Shown: piece by piece, positions 5,323 to 9,852 of the stretch
Numbering within the stretch: the first letter of the stretch is position 1
Layout of the letters: each line of letters starts with the position of its first letter
NCBI GenBank assembly: GCA_947375085.1
Contig: CANCEQ010000114.1
Location: forward strand, 1-9,852
DNA: 9,852 bases
Direction of reading: 5' to 3'
Source: Flavobacteriales bacterium
GTDB lineage: Bacteria; Bacteroidota; Bacteroidia; Flavobacteriales; Crocinitomicaceae
Position numbers and translations under genes: made by a program
Notes under the pieces: model-generated
What the model was told of the DNA's origin: nothing
What the model saw: the letters and a program-made list of their open reading frames with translations, nothing else
Databases searched by the model: none

Positions 5323-7642
5323 ACAAAGCCCTTTAGAAACTCTGAAAGAAGAAGTAAGAATCGACGTTTTAAATGCTACTAAATCAAAGAAATTAGAATT
5401 TACTTATAGTGATGCGGTTAAATATCAAAGCAACGGAACGAAAAGAAGTAAAGCAATAATTGAAGCGGTTTTATTTCTTCATAGTAACCCTCTAAATAAA
5501 AATGATTATTATAAATACTTAAATGCTTATTCAAAAAGTAAAGTTCGATTAAGTGAAAAGTATTTTAGACACGATAAAGACAAATTAGAAAAGTATTACA
5601 AAGTAGCAGACCAAAGAGAGGGAAACAATCCATTCAGTAAAACCAACTATGAAAACTATGTTCTATTTATGTTTTTAAAGTTATACGGACACTATTTAGA
5701 ATCGGACGATAAACTCTTTAATGTTCAAATAAAAGACTTTAGAGAATACAATCCTTTATCAAAAATTCCTAGTGTTTTAAGAGGTTGTTTACCTTTTGAA
5801 GTAAAAGAGTACGATATAAAACGAGCCTTTCCGACGTTCATTGATATAGAACTAAATACAGAATTTAGACATACTGTTTATGAGTTAATAGATAAATCAA
5901 ACTTTGCAATGTTTCTAAATTCAAATAGTGAAAGTAAAGTTACTATTGAAGAAGCCCGAAAAGGTTTATTTCCAATCTACAAAGAACGAGTTAACGAGGT
6001 TGTAACAGATGAAAGATATAAAGAGAAAGGAAAGTTATTTAAAGACCTTACAAAGTATGAAAAGCAATACATTGACCGTTTTGTTTCTGAAAACAATCTA
6101 GTTAATTATGTTCGTTTGCACGATGGTATTTTTGTACTTAAAAACGTTGAATGTAAAAAAGTAGAATTTGAAACCGTTCATTTTTCAATTAAGGAATCAA
6201 TTAAACCAAAGATTGAAAACGATATTCTTTCATTTTATTTTATCAATGATAAAGATGAGGTCGGAACTAGTCCGTCGATGTATTCAGATTTTTTAAAACA
6301 AGAAAAATTTATAAGAATCTCAACACCTGACGACAAAATTCAGTTACTTAAAAACTCAAATAATGTGGTTGACTTTTTTAATCATAAAACTGATATTGTT
6401 TCTTTTTTAGAACAAGAGATAAACGAGGCTTGTGATGACGATGTGAGAAATAAGTTAGCAAGAGATAATAATAATGTTTTAATGCAATCTTACACACTTT
6501 TAGAGCCTATTCCACTAATCTATTACAAAGACAACAAAGAACGGTTCGGACTACCTTTTAAAAATGGATTCTTTTATTTTGACAACAAAGAGAAATTTGA
6601 AATAAAATCAAAACCTTACAATGAAGTAAACGGATTTTTTACACCTCATCCAATACAGAAAAAAGAGTTTAGTTATACAGATGAGGTCGGAAACTTTGAA
6701 CTATTTATTCAACGTATTGCAACTGGTTTAAAAGACTTTGACAAATCAAATGAAGAACAAAAGAGTATAGTAAATTCGTTTAATTCAATGATTGGTTTTT
6801 TATGTCATAATTATAAACCTGTCGAAAGTCCTTGTATTATTTTAACTGATGAGGGGGCAAATGATGAAAACAGAAACGGTCGTCGAGGAAAATCTATGAT
6901 TTTTGATGCAATACAATACGTTATTAAATTAATGAAAAAAGGCGGAAAGGAATTTAATCCAGAGTACGATTTTTGTTTTAATGACCTTGATAAAAGTTAT
7001 AATCTCTTTGTTATTGACGACGTACTGTGTAATTTCAATTTTAATTCACTTTACACTCAAATTACAGGCGGAATAAATGCACAAAAGAAAGGTGGTAAAG
7101 CCGAAATGATTGAAAGAGAGGATAGTCCAAAGTTTTTAATTACCTCAAATTATTTATTTCGATGTGATGTAAACGATGCTTCGACAGTTGCCCGATTTTG
7201 TGAGTTTAAGGTTAAACCTTATTATAAAGTTGGTTTTTCCCCAAAGGATGAATTTAAACAAATGTTTTTTGAGGATTGGAGAGAAATAGAATGGAATAAG
7301 TTTTATTCGTATGTCTTTCGATGTGTTAGATATTATTTAGTTAACGGACTGGAAAGAATACAATACGACAAAACAGAGGATAATTTTAAAGCCTTATTTA
7401 ATTCAGATGCTAAACTTTCAGAAATGGAAAGAATAATTGATGTATTGATTAATCATAAAAAGCAAAGTTCTTTTAGTGTGGGAGAATTTCTAGCGGTTTA
7501 TAATGATAATAACAATCCTTTAAGAAATGAAAAAATGTATAACCATTTCAATACAAAAGAACTTGTAAATAACTATCTAAATAAGTCTATTCATAAAGAT
7601 TTTATTTACGTTCAAAGAGATAAAAGATGGATTAAAATTTAA
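5312..7642 (+). CDS. Replication protein: polymerase/primase-like N-terminus with SF3 helicase
   Basis: This 776-residue protein should unwind, and possibly prime, the element's replication origin. The C-terminal half is a superfamily 3 helicase of the D5/primase-helicase (DUF5906-like) type. It has Walker A GRRGKS at 523-528, Walker B 'NLFVIDD' at 564-570, motif C/sensor 'PKFLITSN' ending at N613, and an arginine in 'STVARFCEF' (R628) at the arginine-finger position. The N-terminal half has 'PSVLRGCLPFEVKEYDIKRAFPTFID' (about 153-177) and 'YVRLHDGIFV' (266-275). These resemble the acidic motif A and the HD-containing motif C of DNA polymerases or single-subunit RNA polymerases, so a primase or polymerase activity is plausible but unproven. 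The start overlaps the previous gene; the iteron region follows immediately after its stop. Confidence 0.88.
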   Translation: MESKQSPLETLKEEVRIDVLNATKSKKLEFTYSDAVKYQSNGTKRSKAIIEAVLFLHSNPLNKNDYYKYLNAYSKSKVRLSEKYFRHDKDKLEKYYKVADQREGNNPFSKTNYENYVLFMFLKLYGHYLESDDKLFNVQIKDFREYNPLSKIPSVLRGCLPFEVKEYDIKRAFPTFIDIELNTEFRHTVYELIDKSNFAMFLNSNSESKVTIEEARKGLFPIYKERVNEVVTDERYKEKGKLFKDLTKYEKQYIDRFVSENNLVNYVRLHDGIFVLKNVECKKVEFETVHFSIKESIKPKIENDILSFYFINDKDEVGTSPSMYSDFLKQEKFIRISTPDDKIQLLKNSNNVVDFFNHKTDIVSFLEQEINEACDDDVRNKLARDNNNVLMQSYTLLEPIPLIYYKDNKERFGLPFKNGFFYFDNKEKFEIKSKPYNEVNGFFTPHPIQKKEFSYTDEVGNFELFIQRIATGLKDFDKSNEEQKSIVNSFNSMIGFLCHNYKPVESPCIILTDEGANDENRNGRRGKSMIFDAIQYVIKLMKKGGKEFNPEYDFCFNDLDKSYNLFVIDDVLCNFNFNSLYTQITGGINAQKKGGKAEMIEREDSPKFLITSNYLFRCDVNDASTVARFCEFKVKPYYKVGFSPKDEFKQMFFEDWREIEWNKFYSYVFRCVRYYLVNGLERIQYDKTEDNFKALFNSDAKLSEMERIIDVLINHKKQSSFSVGEFLAVYNDNNNPLRNEKMYNHFNTKELVNNYLNKSIHKDFIYVQRDKRWIKI

Positions 7643-7644
7643 AT

Positions 7645-7890
7645 TCTGTTACACTTGTTACGGTTACGTTACGGTTCTTGTTACGGTTTAACTATTTGAT
7701 TTTAAACCTCGTTACGGTTGTTACACTTATTTTCAACTTATAACGTGTGAGAGAAATAATAAGAGCAATACAAAAAAATGAAAATATAAATAATAGTTCA
7801 TTTTAACCGTAACAAGTGTCACAGAGTTAATACTCAATACTTTAAACTGTAACACAACCGTAACCGAAGTGTAACAGTAGTGTAACAATC
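7645..7890. other. Candidate replication origin: two opposed iteron arrays around an AT-rich core
   Basis: Left arm: GTTACACTT at 7648 and 7720, GTTACGGTT at 7657, 7668, 7680 and 7711. Right arm, opposite strand sense: AACCGTAAC at 7805 and 7856, AACTGTAAC at 7845, AAGTGTAAC at 7867, and one-mismatch copies at 7814 and 7878. The last four right-arm copies are spaced exactly 11 bases. The 18-bp pair at 7648-7665 is the reverse complement of 7805-7822 with one mismatch. Between the arms, 7729-7804 is AT-rich and without iterons. Iterons flanking an AT-rich segment beside the gene of an SF3-helicase initiator is the layout of SaPI replication origins. No credible gene lies in 7643-7926. Confidence 0.72.
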
Positions 7891-7926
7891 GTCGAAAACA
7901 GACATTAATCAATTCAAATTCAAACA

Positions 7927-8535
7927 ATGAGAAATAAAAAAACAGAAAATAGTTTACAAAAGTTGACAGTTTCAGAACTTTTAATACAAAAAGAGATACA
8001 AGAGATAGACTATGAAAAATTGAATGATTCTGAAAAAGATGAGTTATTTAAAATCTTTAATGAAAAACTAAACACCAAAGGAGTTCAAAAAGATAAAGTT
8101 GTAAAACAGATGTGGAATTTAATTGGTGAAAATCAAAAAAATTCACTTTGGGAACGAAACCACGAATCTATTCTTTTAGAAATTCACAAACATCTTATGG
8201 ATAATGGTCGAATGCCTTTAATAAGAGATTTAGAAAGGTTAACGGATTTAAGTAGACAAACAATACATAAACATTTAAAAGAATACAGAGAAAGTGAGTT
8301 ATTTAAAGATTATAAAGAACAATACAAAATGTTACATTCAAAGGTTTTAGATGTCGTTTATAAAATCTCTATGACTGGCGACATTAAAGCTTGTAAATTG
8401 TATTTAGAAGCATCAGGAGAAATGATTAAAGCAAGTACTTACATTGATAAACAACAAAACAACCATACAGAGAATAATTTTAATGAACCCTTTGATATTA
8501 AAAAACTTATATCATTTACAAAAACTAAAGATTAG
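7927..8535 (+). CDS. TerS-like HTH protein (possible small terminase subunit)
   Basis: The 202-residue product has a charged N-terminus (1-75), an HTH at about 80-120 ('ILLEIHKHLMDNGRMPLIRDLERLTDLSRQTIHKHLKEY'), a helical segment, and at 139-164 'KVLDVVYKISMTGDIKACKLYLEASGEM'. HTH, then 'F.......', then 'VL......a..GD..A.KLYLE..G' is the order seen in phBC6A51-type phage small terminase subunits, which recognise the packaging site. No large terminase is encoded in the element, as in SaPI/PICI satellites whose TerS redirects a helper phage's packaging enzyme. It lies directly after the origin region. Alternatives are an origin-binding or transcription regulator. DNA binding is likely; the terminase role is an inference from motif layout and context. 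Confidence 0.8.
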   Translation: MRNKKTENSLQKLTVSELLIQKEIQEIDYEKLNDSEKDELFKIFNEKLNTKGVQKDKVVKQMWNLIGENQKNSLWERNHESILLEIHKHLMDNGRMPLIRDLERLTDLSRQTIHKHLKEYRESELFKDYKEQYKMLHSKVLDVVYKISMTGDIKACKLYLEASGEMIKASTYIDKQQNNHTENNFNEPFDIKKLISFTKTKD

Positions 8536-8537
8536 TC

Positions 8538-8545
8538 TATCTTTG
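8538..8545 (+). promoter_or_regulatory. -7 promoter box of the secreted-protein gene
   Basis: TATCTTTG is an exact match to TAnnTTTG and begins two bases after the stop of the TerS-like gene. Transcription would start near 8551, about 15 bases before ATG 8566. Upstream, TTTAC at 8515-8519 sits at -33 spacing but is not the ideal TTTG. The last gene therefore probably has its own promoter. Confidence 0.6.
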
Positions 8546-8565
8546 TTTAAAATAAAATAAACCAA

Positions 8566-9567
8566 ATGAAAAAAATCTTTATCATCTCTTTGTTTCTATT
8601 GTCAAATTTTGCTAATTCTCAAACTGGTTTTCGAAAATTAGATGTTAAAAGTGATTGTCAACTTTATATTCATAAAAGACAATTTGATGATGAGATTCAT
8701 TCAAAACCAATTGAATTAACTAAAGAAAATGGATATAATATTCAATTATCGTTTAATTTTATAAAAGGAAAAAGTCAAATTAATTTCACTCTAAATGAAA
8801 AAAATAAACCTAATCTTTTTCATATTAAATCAACTATAATTATAGATAGTGTTTCGTATAAATTGAGTTTTGAAGATGAAATTTTATATCCAAATTTTAA
8901 TACTAGTGTAATAGGATTTGCTTTTAATAGTCAATTAAGAAAAAAAGTACTTTCATCTAAAAATATAACATTCGTTTTTTATGATAAGATTAAAGGCGAT
9001 TTAAAATTTAAAATGGATGAATCTAGACTATTGAATATTAAAAGTTCTCTCTTATGTTATGAAGAATATGCCAAATCTTTAATTGATATTGAAGAACAAA
9101 AGGAAACAGATAAGATAGATGAAATAGTGAATCAACCTTGTATTTATCTTACTGATAAGATTGATGAAATTGAGGGGGTTAGAAGATTTAGTACAAAGCC
9201 ATTAATAATTGGTTATAAATATGAAGTCAATGATTATAATTCATTTGCTTTTGTAGGTTATTCACACGGTTTGGGAAGTTCTATTTTATTTAATTTTAGA
9301 TGTAACAGTGCGGATTATTGTGTAAACTCTAATTCTTATATTGCTTTTAAATTTGAAGATAATACTATTCTAAAACTTTATAATATTGGTTCAATTGATT
9401 GTGGAGAGGGTACGGAATTAGTTGTTGAAATAGATAAGGATGAAATAATTAAATATAAAAATAAGAAAGTTACTTTTGTTAGGATTAGTTATTCAGATGG
9501 AAATTTAGATTCAAAATTTATTATAAACCCTGATTTTTTAGATAAACTTATTGATTGTTCATTTTAA
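8566..9567 (+). CDS. Secreted protein of unknown function, probable cargo
   Basis: A signal peptide is clear (MKKIFIISLFLLSNFANS, then QTG), so the 333-residue product is exported to the periplasm or surface; there is no lipobox and no second membrane segment. The mature part looks beta-rich with many Lys, Asp and aromatic residues. Two halves, about 20-185 and 190-333, are separated by a charged stretch 'IEEQKETDKIDEIVNQ'. The second half contains 'FAFVGYSHGLGSSILFNFRC', four Cys (C247, C253, C275 and C332 approximately), and 'AFKFEDNTILKLYNIG'. I recognise no family. It has its own promoter box and terminator and lies at the element's far end, as accessory genes of phages and satellites often do. 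Host-surface modification or superinfection exclusion are possible roles but unsupported by any motif. Confidence 0.85.
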   Translation: MKKIFIISLFLLSNFANSQTGFRKLDVKSDCQLYIHKRQFDDEIHSKPIELTKENGYNIQLSFNFIKGKSQINFTLNEKNKPNLFHIKSTIIIDSVSYKLSFEDEILYPNFNTSVIGFAFNSQLRKKVLSSKNITFVFYDKIKGDLKFKMDESRLLNIKSSLLCYEEYAKSLIDIEEQKETDKIDEIVNQPCIYLTDKIDEIEGVRRFSTKPLIIGYKYEVNDYNSFAFVGYSHGLGSSILFNFRCNSADYCVNSNSYIAFKFEDNTILKLYNIGSIDCGEGTELVVEIDKDEIIKYKNKKVTFVRISYSDGNLDSKFIINPDFLDKLIDCSF

Positions 9568-9587
9568 ATTTAACAATACATTTTTTA

Positions 9588-9621
9588 ATAACGTCCTTCT
9601 TTAAAGTTGGACGTTTTTTTA
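9588..9621 (+). terminator. Rho-independent terminator of the secreted-protein gene
   Basis: AACGTCC (9590-9596) pairs with GGACGTT (9609-9615) across a 12-base loop and is followed by a T run to 9620. It begins 21 bases after the stop at 9567. Confidence 0.8.
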
Positions 9622-9636
9622 TGCCTTTTATATTGT

Positions 9637-9657
9637 TGTGGGGAATATGTGGGGAAA
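9637..9657 (+). repeat. Right copy of the terminal tandem TGTGGGGAA repeat
   Basis: A 21-bp perfect match, same orientation, to 2365-2385. It ends 40 bases inside attR, while the left copy lies 127 bases inside attL, so the arms are asymmetric as in many phage attP sites. Probable integrase arm-binding sites. Confidence 0.65.
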
Positions 9658-9700
9658 CAAAAAAGCTAAACAATTGATAAACAACTATTTAGCTTTCTTT
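9656..9700. terminator. Element-borne terminator downstream of tRNA-Arg
   Basis: AAAGCTAAA (9662-9670) pairs with TTTAGCTTT (9688-9696). Read on the minus strand it follows the tRNA-Arg 3' end by about 8 bases and its stem runs into a T-rich tract (complement of CAAAAAA). It lies inside the element, so it replaces the host terminator at 2185-2221 that integration moved 7.5 kb away. Confidence 0.65.
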
Positions 9701-9717
9701 TTTGTGATCCCGTTTGG
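9698..9717. repeat. attR: right copy of the attachment core, within tRNA-Arg
   Basis: Identical to 2218-2237. It covers the 3' strand of the tRNA acceptor stem, the 3' strand of the T stem (CCAAA on the minus strand) and the trailing A run, so the tRNA stays intact after integration. Confidence 0.85.
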
Positions 9718-9778
9718 ATTCGAACCAAAGACCTATTCATTAGAAGTGAATTGCTCTATCCAGCTGAGCTACGGAACC
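9705..9778 (-). tRNA. tRNA-Arg, anticodon TCT
   Basis: On the minus strand a 74-base cloverleaf folds: acceptor stem GGTTCCG/CGGGATC (two G:U pairs), D arm GCTC..GAGC, anticodon stem ATTCA/TGAAT with loop CTTCTAA, and T arm TTTGG-TTCGAAT-CCAAA, then discriminator A. The anticodon TCT (plus-strand 9742-9744) reads AGA, arginine. CCA is not encoded. It is the integration target of the adjacent element and its 3' part is duplicated at 2224-2237. Confidence 0.95.
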
Positions 9779-9790
9779 ATTAAACTTTAA

Positions 9791-9822
9791 TAAAAAAGGG
9801 GAATGATTGCTCATTCCCCTCG
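9791..9822 (-). terminator. Hairpin between tRNA-Pro and tRNA-Arg
   Basis: AGGGGAATGA (9797-9806) pairs perfectly with TCATTCCCCT (9811-9820) around a TTGC loop. Read leftward it follows the tRNA-Pro 3' end by two bases and is followed by TTTTTTA, the form of an intrinsic terminator. Only 12 bases then remain before tRNA-Arg begins, too few for a separate promoter, so partial read-through or RNA processing is more likely than full termination. Confidence 0.6.
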
Positions 9823-9852
9823 TCGGGGTGGCAGGATTCGAACCTGCGACCT
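9823..9852 (-). tRNA. tRNA-Pro, 3' end only
   Basis: The minus strand at the window edge shows a T arm, GCAGG-TTCGAAT-CCTGC, followed by the acceptor 3' strand CACCCCG and discriminator A. The CGGGGTG/CACCCCG acceptor stem with an A discriminator is typical of bacterial tRNA-Pro. The anticodon lies outside the window, so the amino acid is inferred. Confidence 0.75.

Larger units (their letters stand above)
2218..9717 (+). mobile_element. 7.5-kb integrated element in tRNA-Arg(TCT), candidate minimal phage satellite
   Basis: The boundaries are a 20-bp direct repeat: TTTTTTGTGATCCCGTTTGG occurs at 2218-2237 and again at 9698-9717, where it is the 3' end of an intact tRNA-Arg gene. A tyrosine integrase lies just inside the left repeat, the normal arrangement for tRNA-integrating elements. 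All seven genes point rightward: integrase, unknown, HTH, HTH, primase-like/SF3 helicase, TerS-like protein and secreted protein, with an iteron origin between the helicase and TerS-like genes. No relaxase, coupling protein, conjugation, large terminase, capsid or tail gene is present. Integration at the tRNA is well supported by sequence; satellite nature is inferred from gene content and order. Confidence 0.88.

Noticed and set aside
7645..7890. Short repeats as a CRISPR array
   Set aside because: Units are only 9 bp, occur in both orientations, and have 0-20 base gaps; no spacers of regular length and no cas genes.
7733..7927. A 64-codon minus-strand open frame between the helicase and TerS-like genes
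   Set aside because: It lies across the AT-rich core and right iteron array, its sequence is low-complexity and hydrophobic (LLLLFLSHVIS), and the repeat structure explains the DNA better than coding does.
2218..9717. Integrative conjugative or mobilisable element, or transposon
   Set aside because: No relaxase, coupling protein, Tra proteins, transposase or terminal inverted repeats are found; the boundaries are a tRNA-derived direct repeat.

Overview
The window is AT-rich and looks like a Flavobacterium-type member of the Bacteroidota. Evidence: TAnnTTTG-type -7 promoter boxes, A-rich leaders instead of strong Shine-Dalgarno sites, lipoproteins ending their signal in S-C with a 'C.D..A.NYN..A..EDGSC' motif, and an integrase beginning MATLKYLIKGKN. 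All family names come from reading the sequence, not from a search.

Left flank (1-2217), host chromosome: a WG-repeat secreted protein cut by the window edge (minus), a decayed gene remnant, two small lipoproteins in one leftward operon, a divergent small XRE regulator, a possible DUF2442-like remnant and a strong bidirectional terminator.

Centre (2218-9717): a 7.5-kb integrated element inserted at the 3' end of a tRNA-Arg(TCT) gene and bounded by a 20-bp direct repeat. In order: integrase (catalytic residues complete); an unknown 288-residue protein overlapping it; a three-unit 11-bp repeat array and an inverted repeat in front of a MerR/excisionase-type HTH protein; a second small HTH protein; a 776-residue replication protein with polymerase-like motifs and a C-terminal SF3 helicase; a roughly 240-bp origin-like region with two oppositely oriented iteron arrays around an AT-rich core; a protein resembling phage small terminase subunits; and a secreted protein with its own promoter and terminator. 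A tandem TGTGGGGAA motif occurs just inside each end, on the left covering the integrase promoter.

Right flank (9705-9852): complete tRNA-Arg(TCT) and the 3' end of a tRNA-Pro, both minus strand, separated by a hairpin.

Interpretation: the element has integration, probable excision control, autonomous replication and a TerS-like gene, but no relaxase, conjugation, large terminase, capsid, tail or lysis gene. This gene set and order (int, regulators, primase/helicase, iteron origin, terS) parallels phage satellites such as SaPI/PICI, so a very small Bacteroidota phage satellite is the leading hypothesis. A plasmid-like integrative element is the main alternative. The iteron motif AACCGTAAC recurs upstream of the replication operon, which suggests that replication and expression of that operon share a DNA-binding protein.
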